In this document: positions 44,510 through 53,205 of the stretch, in pieces
Numbering within the stretch: the stretch's first letter is position 1
Layout: every line of letters begins with the position of its first letter
NCBI GenBank assembly: GCA_002722095.1
Contig: PBKG01000016.1
Location: forward strand, 124,001-188,000
DNA length: 64,000 nucleotides
Source of the DNA: Rhodospirillaceae bacterium
GTDB taxonomy: Bacteria; Pseudomonadota; Alphaproteobacteria; UBA8366
Reading direction: 5' to 3'
Translations under genes and position numbers: made by a program
The notes under the pieces: model-generated
Told to the model about the DNA's origin: nothing
Database searches by the model: none
The model's input: only the letters and a program-made list of their open reading frames with translations

Positions 44510-45121
44510 TCAATACAGCCAAGGCGCGGTTTCTCGCCTTTTCTCTTCATAGGCGGTGATATCGGCCTCGTACTCTAGCGTCAGGCTGATATCGTCGAGG
44601 CCGTTTAGCATGCAATGTTTGTGGAGCGGATCGATCTCGAAGGTATAAGTCGTGCCATCGGGGCCGGTGACGATCTGCTCATCAAGTTCGATGGTAACTT
44701 CCGCGCCCGGATCGTCGTTCAGCTGCTTCCGTAGCGTATCGCAATCGGAGATCGAAAGGCGAACCGGCAGCATGCCGTTCTTCATGCCGTTGTTGTAGTG
44801 AATGTCGCCGAAACTGGGGGCAACCACCGCGCGAATGCCGTTCGCAAGGAGCGCGTATACCGCCGCTTCGCGCGACGAACCACAGCCCCAATTCTCATCG
44901 GAAACGACGATCTGGCCCCGGCGGTATGGTTCCTGGTTGAGGATAAATTCGGGCTTTTCCGAACCATCCTCGTTGTATCGCGCATTGTTGAACAAAAAGA
45001 GCGGATAGTCGGGATCGCTCCGCTGCTTCCGCAAGAATCGCGCGGGGATAATCTGGTCCGTATCCACATTGACCCGGTCGAACGGGATGCCAATGGCGGT
45101 AAGCGTCGTGAAGGGTTCCAT
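44510..45121 (-). CDS. leuD: LeuD-type dehydratase small subunit (divergent)
   Basis: Swivel-domain subunit of 203 residues of an aconitase-family isomerase or hydratase. NVDTDQIIPARFLRK and SFGDIHYNNGMKNGMLPV are typical of LeuD. The motif that in leucine-biosynthetic LeuD reads SREHAPWAL is here SREAAVYAL, and the gene is embedded in a catabolic cluster without leuB. A dimethylmaleate-hydratase-like (DmdB) or other dehydratase role is therefore as likely as 3-isopropylmalate isomerisation. It starts one base after the stop of the large-subunit gene. Confidence 0.82.
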   Translation of the reverse strand: MEPFTTLTAIGIPFDRVNVDTDQIIPARFLRKQRSDPDYPLFLFNNARYNEDGSEKPEFILNQEPYRRGQIVVSDENWGCGSSREAAVYALLANGIRAVVAPSFGDIHYNNGMKNGMLPVRLSISDCDTLRKQLNDDPGAEVTIELDEQIVTGPDGTTYTFEIDPLHKHCMLNGLDDISLTLEYEADITAYEEKRRETAPWLY

Positions 45122-45122
45122 C

Positions 45123-46532
45123 CTACCGCTCCTCCATCAACGTGCGGACGTCTGCGAACCTGCCGGTCACGGCGGCGGCCGCCGCCATGGCCGGGCTCAC
45201 TAGATGGGTCCGCGTGTCGGGACCTTGCCGGCCCTCGAAATTACGGTTCGAGGTCGATGCCGACCTCTCGCCCTTGTTCAGAAGATCGCCATTCAGTCCG
45301 ACGCACATGGAGCAGCCCGAATAGCGCCACTCAAATCCCGCGTCCGTAAATATGCGATCGAGCCCTTCCGCCTCGGCCTGTTTACGGATTTGTCCGGAAC
45401 CCGGCGAAATCATCGACCAAACCTTAACTTTGCGACCTTTGACCACTTCCGCGGCAAGCCTCAGGTCCTGTATCCGGCTATTGGTGCAGGAACCGATAAA
45501 CACGCGGTCGACCGGCACGTCGGTCATCAACTGGCCCGGTTTAAGGCCGGTGTAGTCGAGCGCGCGTTCCATCGCCTGCCGTTTTTCCGTATCCGGTTCC
45601 TTTTCGGGATCAGGCACGGGATCGGTGATGCGGATCGCATGCTGCGGGCTCGTGCCCCAGGTAACCATCGGCGCGATAGCCGACCCATCGAGAACGACCT
45701 CGGCATCGAAAACCGCATCCTCGTCCGTCGGCAAGGTTCGCCAATGATCCACCGCTTGATCCCATTTCTCGCCTTTGGGCGCGAATTCGACCCCATCGAG
45801 ATAGTCGATCGTCTTATCGTCGGGCGCGATCAGGCCAATGCGCGACCCGGCTTCGATGGTCATATTGGAAAGCGTCAGACGACCCTCCACATCGAGTTGC
45901 CTGATACCGGGCCCTGCATACTCAATTGCATGACCGACACCGCAGGCTGCGGTTTCCTGAGCGATCAACGCAAGCGCGACATCCTTGCCGGTTACGCTGA
46001 ACCCGAGCTTTCCCGTCACCGTGACCCGCATCAGCTTGGGCTTACGTTGCCAGATCGTTTGCGTCGCCAGCACGTGGCTTGCCTCCGACGCGCCGATGCC
46101 GAAGGAGATACATCCCATCGCCCCGTGGGTTGAGGTGTGGCTATCGCCGCAACAGAGCAGAATGCCCGGTTGGGTAATGCCCAATTCAGGTCCGATGACA
46201 TGCGAGATACCCATACGCACATCGTCGAGACCGAAATGATGGATCCCAAAATGCTCGGCATTATCTGCGAGCCCTTCGACCTTCTCGCGCGCTTCCAGAT
46301 CGCTCATTTCGTCGATCGTGCGCTCGGTGGTGGATGCATAGTGATCCGGTGTTCCAAATGTCTGGTCGACCTGGCGCACGCTCCTGCCGGCATCGCGGAG
46401 CATCCCGAACGCGTGGAATCCACCGTCATGGATGATGTGCCGGTCTACATAGAGCAACGACTGGCCGTCATCGCGTCGCACAACCTCGTGCGCGTCCCAA
46501 ATTTTTTCAAATATGGTTCTGGGTGCCGTCAT
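45123..46532 (-). CDS. leuC: LeuC-type dehydratase large subunit
   Basis: Aconitase-family 4Fe-4S subunit of 469 residues, the normal LeuC length. It begins MTAPRTIFEKIWDAHEV after GGGAGGATCG, which decided the start. Motifs are VCGDSHTSTHGAMG-like CCGDSHTSTHGAMG, GSCTNSRIQDLR and YSGCSMCVGLNGD supplying the cluster cysteines, and NRNFEGRQGP. It works with the adjacent small subunit. The usual VCGDS is CCGDS here. Because the partner is divergent and the context catabolic, the substrate may be a branched hydroxydiacid other than isopropylmalate. Confidence 0.87.
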   Translation of the reverse strand: MTAPRTIFEKIWDAHEVVRRDDGQSLLYVDRHIIHDGGFHAFGMLRDAGRSVRQVDQTFGTPDHYASTTERTIDEMSDLEAREKVEGLADNAEHFGIHHFGLDDVRMGISHVIGPELGITQPGILLCCGDSHTSTHGAMGCISFGIGASEASHVLATQTIWQRKPKLMRVTVTGKLGFSVTGKDVALALIAQETAACGVGHAIEYAGPGIRQLDVEGRLTLSNMTIEAGSRIGLIAPDDKTIDYLDGVEFAPKGEKWDQAVDHWRTLPTDEDAVFDAEVVLDGSAIAPMVTWGTSPQHAIRITDPVPDPEKEPDTEKRQAMERALDYTGLKPGQLMTDVPVDRVFIGSCTNSRIQDLRLAAEVVKGRKVKVWSMISPGSGQIRKQAEAEGLDRIFTDAGFEWRYSGCSMCVGLNGDLLNKGERSASTSNRNFEGRQGPDTRTHLVSPAMAAAAAVTGRFADVRTLMEER

Positions 46533-46570
46533 TCGATCCTCCCTCAAGATCATAGACGATTTAATCTCAA

Positions 46571-47335
46571 TTATCCTGTCGTCGTATAGGCTCCGCCGTT
46601 TACATGTATGGTTTGGCCGGTCGTATAACGCCCCGCCGGCCCGCAAAGTGATCTTACCATAGCCGAAATATGGCTTGGATGCCCGTCCACGTCGGTCAAT
46701 GTATTGCCGCTGCGTAAACCGGGCGGCTTTTCGTGCTCGGCGCCGCTATCGGTCAAGATGCGTCCCGGCACCAAACAATTCGACGTCACCCCGTGCGGCC
46801 CGCCCTCATGGGCCAACGCCGCCGACATACCGGTCAGCGCCGATTTCGCCGTGGAAACGTGCAACCGATCGCGAACACCCGTATGGCCCGAAAGTCCGCC
46901 GATATTGATGATAGTGCCACCACCTGCCTCGATCATTTTCGGCAATGCGGCGCGGGCGCACAGAAAGGGCCCTTCTACATCCACTTTCATGATGTGGCGG
47001 AAGGTTTCGATATCCATATCCGCAAGCGCACAGACCTTACGTACCGATGCATTGTTGATGAGAATGTTGATCTTCCCGAATTCCGCCATCACCGCCGCAA
47101 CCATTTCATCGACCACGTCGGGCTCCGAAATATCGCCGATAAAAGTCATCGCTTGGCCCTGATTCCGGCGAATCTCGTCGGCTACCTCTTCCGCTTCATC
47201 GACCGACGTCAGCGCATTGACGCAAACCGCGGCACCCGCATCCGCAAGATCGAGGCAAGTAGCGCGGCCGATATTCTTTGCGCCACCGGTAACGATAGCG
47301 ACCTGGCCTGCGAGTTCCTTAGTGCCGACAACCAT
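46571..47335 (-). CDS. SDR-family oxidoreductase lacking the catalytic Tyr
   Basis: A 254-residue Rossmann SDR. The cofactor motif TGGAKNIGRA and INNASVRKV (NNAS in place of NNAG) are recognisable. The active-site block reads HVSTAKSALTGMSAALAHE: Lys is retained but the Tyr four residues earlier is Val. A subgroup with His-Val in this place is known, so a changed chemistry is probable. It lies 38 bases upstream of leuC on the same strand and starts in a region convergent with nothing else, so co-transcription is likely. Confidence 0.85.
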   Translation of the reverse strand: MVVGTKELAGQVAIVTGGAKNIGRATCLDLADAGAAVCVNALTSVDEAEEVADEIRRNQGQAMTFIGDISEPDVVDEMVAAVMAEFGKINILINNASVRKVCALADMDIETFRHIMKVDVEGPFLCARAALPKMIEAGGGTIINIGGLSGHTGVRDRLHVSTAKSALTGMSAALAHEGGPHGVTSNCLVPGRILTDSGAEHEKPPGLRSGNTLTDVDGHPSHISAMVRSLCGPAGRYTTGQTIHVNGGAYTTTG

Positions 47336-47344
47336 GCGACCCCC

Positions 47345-48292
47345 CTAAGAATGTGTCTTTTCCGGTGCATGCCGGTGCACATATTCGCGATGTAGAATAT
47401 AGAGCCCACTCATAATGACAATGGCCGTGCCGCTGATCGTCCAGATATCGGGCACATGCCCCCAGACGAGAAAGCCCAATAGGCCGGCCCAAACAATTGC
47501 CGTATAGCGGAAGGGAGCCGCCGTCGAAGCCTCCGCATACCGAAACGCCTCGATCATGCAGTAGTGCCCACCGCCCACGAGCAGCGCGCCCAGGAAAGAA
47601 ATTCCAAGCGCAGTCATACTGGGCATTACCCAGGCGCCGAAGCTTGGAATGATTTCACCGGGATTGGCGGCGGCGTAGAGACCGATGGGGATCGTCAACA
47701 CCGCCACCACAGCATTGCAGATGAAAGTGGTCATCATAACCGCCGTCGAGGATTCCCGTGCGGTGATCTTGCGTGTAATCAAATCGCGCGATGCGGCCAA
47801 GAATGCGGAGGCGAGCGGAAAAAGCACCGCAAGGCGGATGACATCCCCAGTCGGGCGCATAATGATCAGAATTCCCGCAAACCCCGCAATCACCGCACTC
47901 CACCGACGCCAACCTACATTCTCGCCAAGCACCGGGCCTGCCAATGCGGCGAGCATTAATGGGCCGGCGAAGGTAATGGCGACAGTATCCGCAAGAGGCA
48001 GATAAGTGACGCCGAGTGTGAAGAAAAATACGCTGAGTGAGACACAGCCGGCGCGAAGTAGATGAACCTTGAGATCGTTGATACGGAGCGAGTCCCAACC
48101 CCCATTGAGCCAGACAAAAAAGAACAGCGGCACGGCCAATACGAAAATGGCGCGGGTGAAAATGATCTGCCCTACCGGCCAATCGTCCGCGAGCCATTTC
48201 AACACCGCATTGTTGAGGTTCATAAGACAGGCGCTCATTACCGCGTGGGCAATGCCCTTGAGCGGCGCGGTTTGATGACTAGACAACGCCAT
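47345..48292 (-). CDS. EamA-family DMT transporter, copy 1
   Basis: Membrane protein of 315 residues with ten hydrophobic segments in two EamA halves. The first half shows SACLMNLNNAVLKWLADDWPVGQIIFTRAI and LPLADTVAITFAGPLMLAALAGPVLGENVGWRRW; the second ends with FRYTAIVWAGLLGFLVWGHVPD. DMT proteins export or import metabolites; here it could handle the pathway's acid. A charged C-terminal tail with several His follows. It is ten bases upstream of the SDR gene in the same orientation. Confidence 0.88.
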   Translation of the reverse strand: MALSSHQTAPLKGIAHAVMSACLMNLNNAVLKWLADDWPVGQIIFTRAIFVLAVPLFFFVWLNGGWDSLRINDLKVHLLRAGCVSLSVFFFTLGVTYLPLADTVAITFAGPLMLAALAGPVLGENVGWRRWSAVIAGFAGILIIMRPTGDVIRLAVLFPLASAFLAASRDLITRKITARESSTAVMMTTFICNAVVAVLTIPIGLYAAANPGEIIPSFGAWVMPSMTALGISFLGALLVGGGHYCMIEAFRYAEASTAAPFRYTAIVWAGLLGFLVWGHVPDIWTISGTAIVIMSGLYILHREYVHRHAPEKTHS

Positions 48293-48295
48293 CGC

Positions 48296-49177
48296 TTATT
48301 CCTCTCCCTCCGCCTTACGTTGGCGGTGCAAAATATAGAGGCCGCTGGCAATGACGATGGAAACGCCGATCACTGTGTAACGGTCGGGCAGATGCTCCCA
48401 AATTATGTAGCCCAGAATGGTTGCCCAAATTATGCCCGTATAGCGAAACGGCGCGACCACCTTGGCTTCCACATACCGAAACGTATCGATCATGAAGAAA
48501 TGGCCGGCCGCGACGCAAAGCCCCGTCATCAAAACGAGCATGAGATCGAACAGGTCGGGCATAATCCAGCCGAACGGTGCCATCGGCAGGGTGCCCACCG
48601 TTGCAATCAGGCTGGATGTGAAAAGGATGGCGAGCGAGCTTTCCTTCGCGGTCAATTTGCGGGTGACGATATCGCGGATCGCACCCGAAAATGCGGCGGC
48701 CAACGGGAACAACATGGCGAGCTGTAAAGAACCGCCGAACGGCCGGGTGATAACGAGAATACCGATGAAGCCCACTATCACGGCACCCCACCGCCGCCAG
48801 CCCACTTGCTCACCCAGAAATGGGATCGCCAAAGCGGTCAGGAAAAGTGGGGCGGCAAATGTGAGAGCGACAGTTTCCGCAAGCGGCAAATAGGCCACAG
48901 ACAGTACGAAAAACAGACCGTTCAAAAGCTGCAAAAACCCACGGTTCCAATGCGCCCATAGATTATTGGGTTTCAAGATGGAGAGGCCGCCGGTCGAGGT
49001 CGCAATTGCCAAAACAATTAAAACCATGATCAACGACCGCATGAATATGATTTGGCTCGCCGGATAGTCCGCCGAGAGCCATTTCAGGAGCGCATTGTTC
49101 AAGTTCATGAAAAAGACGCTCAAAACCATTAAGGCGATGCCCTTGAACGGCGCCGCCCGGTGCATGTCGCTAACCAT
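48296..49177 (-). CDS. EamA-family DMT transporter, copy 2
   Basis: A tandem paralogue of copy 1, about 293 residues. It starts MVSDMHRAAPFKGIALM after AAAGGATTTCC; the open frame extends further upstream but without similarity. Shared blocks are MNLNNALLKWLSADYPASQIIFMRSL, LPLAETVALTFAAPLFLTALA, GEQVGWRRW and PFRYTGIIWATILGYIIWEHLPD. Ten membrane segments. The gap to copy 1 is three bases. Two adjacent copies may form a heteromeric carrier or transport two related compounds. Confidence 0.88.
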   Translation of the reverse strand: MVSDMHRAAPFKGIALMVLSVFFMNLNNALLKWLSADYPASQIIFMRSLIMVLIVLAIATSTGGLSILKPNNLWAHWNRGFLQLLNGLFFVLSVAYLPLAETVALTFAAPLFLTALAIPFLGEQVGWRRWGAVIVGFIGILVITRPFGGSLQLAMLFPLAAAFSGAIRDIVTRKLTAKESSLAILFTSSLIATVGTLPMAPFGWIMPDLFDLMLVLMTGLCVAAGHFFMIDTFRYVEAKVVAPFRYTGIIWATILGYIIWEHLPDRYTVIGVSIVIASGLYILHRQRKAEGEE

Positions 49178-49298
49178 GGAAATCCTTTCAGGTGCGAACC
49201 CCACCCTACGACAGCGCGCTCCTGATTGACACTGCCTTGGACGGAGCGCTAGGACTGATGCGGAATTGGAGCGGCGATAGAAGCAGGAGAATGAGATC

Positions 49299-50270
49299 AT
49301 GAGCCAAGCGCTCGACCGCGACGACATCGACGTCTATTTGCGCGAGGTAGGCCTTCGGGACGGCCTGCAAAACGTCGGCACGTTTTTTCCGACCGAGGCA
49401 AAAAAAGAATGGATCGCCGCCGAGGCAGCAGCTGGCGTGAGCGACATCGAAGTTTGCTCGTTCGTACCCCCCAAGCTTATCCCCCAGTTTCAGGACTCGC
49501 TTGAGGTGGTTGCCGCGGCCAAGGAGATTGGCAGCTTCAACATGTGCGCGCTCATGCCTAATTTGAAAGGTGCCGAGCGCGGCATCGAAGCCGCCGTAGA
49601 TCAATTGAATTATGTGACTTCGGTAAGCGAAACCCACAATCTCAAGAATGTACGCCGCACACCGCAGGAATCGGTCGAGGACTTCAAGGCTATCGTGGAA
49701 TTCCGCGATCAAAAGGCGGCAGAAACCGGGAAGAAAGTGACCCTGCTCGCTGGGTGCGCAACCGCCTTCGGCTGCACGCTGGAAGGCGATATCGACCCTA
49801 AGGCGGTCATTGCCATCGCCAAACAGTTCGTTGCCGCCGGTGCCGACGAGATTTCGCTTGCCGACACGGTCGGTTTCGCCAACCCGGAACAAATCAAAAG
49901 CCTCTGCCTTCAGGTCATGGACGAAGTAGATGTGCCCATCACCATTCACCTACACGACACGCGCGGCATGGGCGTGGTCAATGCCTATGCGGCCTATGAA
50001 GCCGGTATCCGGCGCTTCGATGGCTGCCTCGCCGGACTGGGTGGATGCCCATGGGCACCAGGAGCGACCGGAAACGTGGTCATGGAGGATATGGCCTTCA
50101 TGTTCGAGGGCATGGGACTTAGAACCGGTATCGATCTGGAAAAACTTTGCGCGGTTCGCGAGATCGTCGCCCGTGAACTGCCCGACGAACCGTTGGCGGG
50201 CGGGATCGCTAAAGCGGGTATGCCAATGAATTTCGCGCAAGCGACCTCGCTAGCGGCAGCCGCGGAGTAG
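49299..50270 (+). CDS. Hydroxymethylglutaryl-CoA lyase family protein
   Basis: TIM-barrel lyase of 323 residues of the HMGL-like family. Motifs: VGLRDGLQNVGTFFPTEAK (catalytic Arg and metal Asp), EVCSFVPPKLIPQFQD, SLADTVGFANPEQI, HLHDTRGMGVVNAYAAYEAG (metal His pair) and the active-site Cys loop GLGGCPWAPGATGNVVMED. It cleaves a 3-hydroxyacyl-CoA such as HMG-CoA or citramalyl-CoA to acetyl-CoA plus a keto product. GGAG lies before ATG. The acyl-CoA dehydrogenase pair follows after six bases, so the reaction is probably the terminal step of the cluster's pathway. Confidence 0.9.
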   Translation: MSQALDRDDIDVYLREVGLRDGLQNVGTFFPTEAKKEWIAAEAAAGVSDIEVCSFVPPKLIPQFQDSLEVVAAAKEIGSFNMCALMPNLKGAERGIEAAVDQLNYVTSVSETHNLKNVRRTPQESVEDFKAIVEFRDQKAAETGKKVTLLAGCATAFGCTLEGDIDPKAVIAIAKQFVAAGADEISLADTVGFANPEQIKSLCLQVMDEVDVPITIHLHDTRGMGVVNAYAAYEAGIRRFDGCLAGLGGCPWAPGATGNVVMEDMAFMFEGMGLRTGIDLEKLCAVREIVARELPDEPLAGGIAKAGMPMNFAQATSLAAAAE

Positions 50271-50276
50271 ATAGCC

Positions 50277-51467
50277 ATGAGTGACGCCGAAGCCCATATG
50301 ACCCTCAACGATGAGGATTTTCCCGAACTCCGTAGCGAAGTCCGCAAACTCTGCGAAAAGTATCCAGCCGAGTACTGGCTCGGTCTCGAAGACGAGCCGC
50401 CGGAATCAAGCTATCCGACTAAATTCGTTCAAGAACTGACGGATTCCGGTTATCTGGCCGCATTAATACCCGAGGAGTATGGCGGGTCCGGCCTGTCGCT
50501 CCGGGCAGGATCGGTGATTTTGGAGACCGTCTGCGAAATGGGCTGCCAAGGGTCCGCTTGTCACGCCCAGATGTACACCATGGGTACGGTCCTGCGGCAT
50601 GGTTCGCCCGAACAGAAACAGCAGTATTTACCGAAAATCGCCACCGGCGAACTCCGCCTGCAAGCCTTCGGTGTCACCGAACCGACCACCGGTTCCGACA
50701 CGACCCAACTCCGCACCAAGGCCGAACGCGACGGCAACGGCTATGTGATTAACGGCCAAAAGGTCTGGATCAGTCGTGCCGGACATTCCGACGTCATGTT
50801 GCTTTTGGCGCGCACCACGCCGAAAGAGGATTGCAAACGTCGCACCGATGGCGTCTCGGTATTCCTCGTCGATATGCGCGAAGCCAAAAAGGACGGCATG
50901 GAGATCAAACCGATCGACGCCATGATCAACCACAACACGACGGAGATCTTTTTCGACAACGTGCATATTCCAGGGGATGCGTTGATCGGCGAAGAAGGCA
51001 AAGGCTTCCGTTACATCCTGGACGGCATGAATGCGGAGCGCTGCCTGGTATCGGCGGAATCCATCGGCAACGCGCGGTTCCTTTTGAACAAGGCAGTCAA
51101 GTATGCCAACGAGCGGGTCGTCTTTGGCCATCCGATCGGCAAGAACCAGGGCATCCAGTTCCCTATCGCCGAAGCGTACATAAAACTGCAATCCTCGGAT
51201 TTGATGGTTCGTAAGGCGACAGCCATGTTCGAGGCAGGCCTCTCCTGCGGTGCCGAAGCCAACAGCGCGAAATATTTAAGTTCCGAAGCGCTTTGGGCAT
51301 GCGCCGAAGCCTGCTTTACCACCCATGGCGGCTTCGCTTTCGCACGCGAATATGATGTGGAGCGGAAATGGCGGGAAGCACGATTATCCCGCAATGCGCC
51401 GATCTCGCCCAACATGATCATGAACTTCATCGGCCAGCATGTCCTCGGCATGCCGCGTTCTTACTAG
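50277..51467 (+). CDS. Acyl-CoA dehydrogenase family protein, tandem copy 1
   Basis: Flavoenzyme of 396 residues. The N-terminal helical part (LRSEVRKLCEKYPAEYWLGLEDEPPESSYPTKFV), FGVTEPTTGSDTTQLRTKA and VWISRAGHSDVMLL are standard. The C-terminus reads APISPNMIMNFIGQHVLGMPRSY instead of the canonical catalytic YEGT, a form known in one subgroup of these proteins. It is paired with a very similar gene 12 bases downstream. Substrate unknown; likely a dicarboxyl- or branched acyl-CoA. Confidence 0.9.
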   Translation: MSDAEAHMTLNDEDFPELRSEVRKLCEKYPAEYWLGLEDEPPESSYPTKFVQELTDSGYLAALIPEEYGGSGLSLRAGSVILETVCEMGCQGSACHAQMYTMGTVLRHGSPEQKQQYLPKIATGELRLQAFGVTEPTTGSDTTQLRTKAERDGNGYVINGQKVWISRAGHSDVMLLLARTTPKEDCKRRTDGVSVFLVDMREAKKDGMEIKPIDAMINHNTTEIFFDNVHIPGDALIGEEGKGFRYILDGMNAERCLVSAESIGNARFLLNKAVKYANERVVFGHPIGKNQGIQFPIAEAYIKLQSSDLMVRKATAMFEAGLSCGAEANSAKYLSSEALWACAEACFTTHGGFAFAREYDVERKWREARLSRNAPISPNMIMNFIGQHVLGMPRSY

Positions 51468-51479
51468 GGGAGACGGGCA

Positions 51480-52667
51480 ATGAGCGACGACATTCTGAAT
51501 TTGACTATCGAAGAAGATTACCCGGAGTTCCGCGAGGCGATTGCCAAGATTTGCGAGGATTTCCCGAGCGAATATTGGCGCGATCTCGAAGATCAGCCGC
51601 CCGAAGGAAGCTACCCGACCGACTTCGTCAAAGCGCTGACCGAGAGCGGATTTCTTGGCGCGTTGATCCCCGAGGAATATGGTGGTGCGGGTCTGCCGGT
51701 CCGTGCTGGCGCGGTGATCCTGGAATCCATCCACGAAAACGGCTGTTCTGCCGCCGCCTGCCATGCGCAGATGTACACCATGGGGACCGTCTTGCGGCAT
51801 GGTTCCGAAGAACAAAAGCAGGAATATCTGCCCAAGATTGCGAGCGGCGAATTGCGTCTGCAAGCATTCGGCGTTACCGAACCCACCACCGGCTCCGACA
51901 CCACTCAGCTCAAGACCAAGGCGGAGAAAGACGGAAACGGCTATGTGGTCAATGGGCAGAAGGTCTGGACCAGCCGGGCGGCGCATTCGGATTTGATGCT
52001 GCTGTTGGCGCGAACGACGCCGTCTGAAGAATGCGAACGGCGCACCGACGGCCTGTCCTGTTTCCTCGTCGACATTCGCGAAGTGGCCGGTAACGGCTGC
52101 GAGATCAAACCGCTCGATGCGATGATCAATCACAACACCACGGAAGTGTTCTTCGACAATATGCGCATCCCGGGTTCATCCTTGATCGGCGAGGAAGGCA
52201 AAGGCTTTCGCTACATTCTCGACGGGATGAATGCGGAGCGCATTTTGATTGCCGCGGAATCCCTTGGCGACGGCAAGTTTTTCATCAAGAAAGGCGTCAA
52301 TTACGCCAACGAACGCATCGTTTTCGAACGTCCCATCGGCCAAAACCAGGGCATTCAATTCCCCCTCGCCAAGGCGTGGGCGGAATTGCAAGGCGCCGAC
52401 ATCATGGCTCGCAAGGCAGCGTCGCTGTTCGATAGCGGAGAAGCCGCCGGCGCCGAAGCGAATATGGCCAAATATCTCGCTGCCAAGGCGGCGTGGGAAG
52501 CGGCGGAAGCCTGCCTGACCACCCATGGCGGCTTCGGTTTCGCGCGCGAATACGATGTGGAGCGGAAATGGCGGGAAGCACGCCTCTATCGCACCGCGCC
52601 CATTTCCGAAAATATGATTCTGGCTTATATCGGCCAACACGTGCTCGGTATGCCGCGGTCTTATTAA
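51480..52667 (+). CDS. Acyl-CoA dehydrogenase family protein, tandem copy 2
   Basis: A 395-residue tandem paralogue of the preceding gene, alike over its whole length (RDLEDQPPEGSYPTDFVKALTESGFLGALIPEEYGGAG, FGVTEPTTGSDTTQLKTKA, LGMPRSY at the C-terminus). It too lacks the YEGT motif, having TAPISENMILAYIGQHV. Both copies look intact. Its start has GGGGAGACGGGCA. It may form a hetero-oligomer with copy 1 or oxidise the other isomer. Confidence 0.9.
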   Translation: MSDDILNLTIEEDYPEFREAIAKICEDFPSEYWRDLEDQPPEGSYPTDFVKALTESGFLGALIPEEYGGAGLPVRAGAVILESIHENGCSAAACHAQMYTMGTVLRHGSEEQKQEYLPKIASGELRLQAFGVTEPTTGSDTTQLKTKAEKDGNGYVVNGQKVWTSRAAHSDLMLLLARTTPSEECERRTDGLSCFLVDIREVAGNGCEIKPLDAMINHNTTEVFFDNMRIPGSSLIGEEGKGFRYILDGMNAERILIAAESLGDGKFFIKKGVNYANERIVFERPIGQNQGIQFPLAKAWAELQGADIMARKAASLFDSGEAAGAEANMAKYLAAKAAWEAAEACLTTHGGFGFAREYDVERKWREARLYRTAPISENMILAYIGQHVLGMPRSY

Positions 52668-52689
52668 CCCGGACTCAAGGAGCGCTGCG

Positions 52690-53202
52690 ATGACCTACGG
52701 CGCAAAGGAAGTCGGCCCTCAGCGATATCGCGAGGATATCGGCCGTTATTTCGAGGAATTCGAGGTCGGCGATGTTTATGAGCATCGCCCCGGCCGCACC
52801 ATCACGGAAGCGGATAACAGCTGGTTCACGCTGTTGACCATGAACACTCATCCGCTGCATTTCGACGAAGCTTATGCGGCAAAAAGCGAATTCGGCAAAC
52901 CGCTGGTCAATTCCTGCCTCACCTTGTCGATGGTTGCCGGGATGAGCGTCTCGGACACCAGCCAGAAAGCGATTGCCAATCTCGGCTGGACCGACATTAA
53001 ACTCACAGCGCCCGTCTTCGTCGGCGATACGATCTATGCGGAAAGCGAAGTGCTGGAAAAGCGCGAAAGCAAATCGCGCCCAACCCAGGGCATCGTGACC
53101 ATCCGCACCAAAGGCACCAAGGCCGACGGCACCGAGTTCATGTCTTATGTGCGCACCATGCTTGTTCCGAAGCAGGGCCATGGGATCGACGATCAGGACT
53201 GA
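52690..53202 (+). CDS. MaoC-family dehydratase
   Basis: Hot-dog-fold hydratase of 170 residues. It has YFEEFEVGDVYEHRPGRTITEAD and the catalytic stretch MNTHPLHFDEAYAAKSEFGKPLVN, in which an Asn stands in place of the usual Asp of the D-x-N-P-x-H motif while the His is kept. Members near CaiB and HMGL-like genes include mesaconyl- and itaconyl-CoA hydratases, which suits hydration before lyase cleavage. CAAGGAGCGCTGCG precedes the start. Confidence 0.87.
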   Translation: MTYGAKEVGPQRYREDIGRYFEEFEVGDVYEHRPGRTITEADNSWFTLLTMNTHPLHFDEAYAAKSEFGKPLVNSCLTLSMVAGMSVSDTSQKAIANLGWTDIKLTAPVFVGDTIYAESEVLEKRESKSRPTQGIVTIRTKGTKADGTEFMSYVRTMLVPKQGHGIDDQD

Positions 53203-53205
53203 ACC

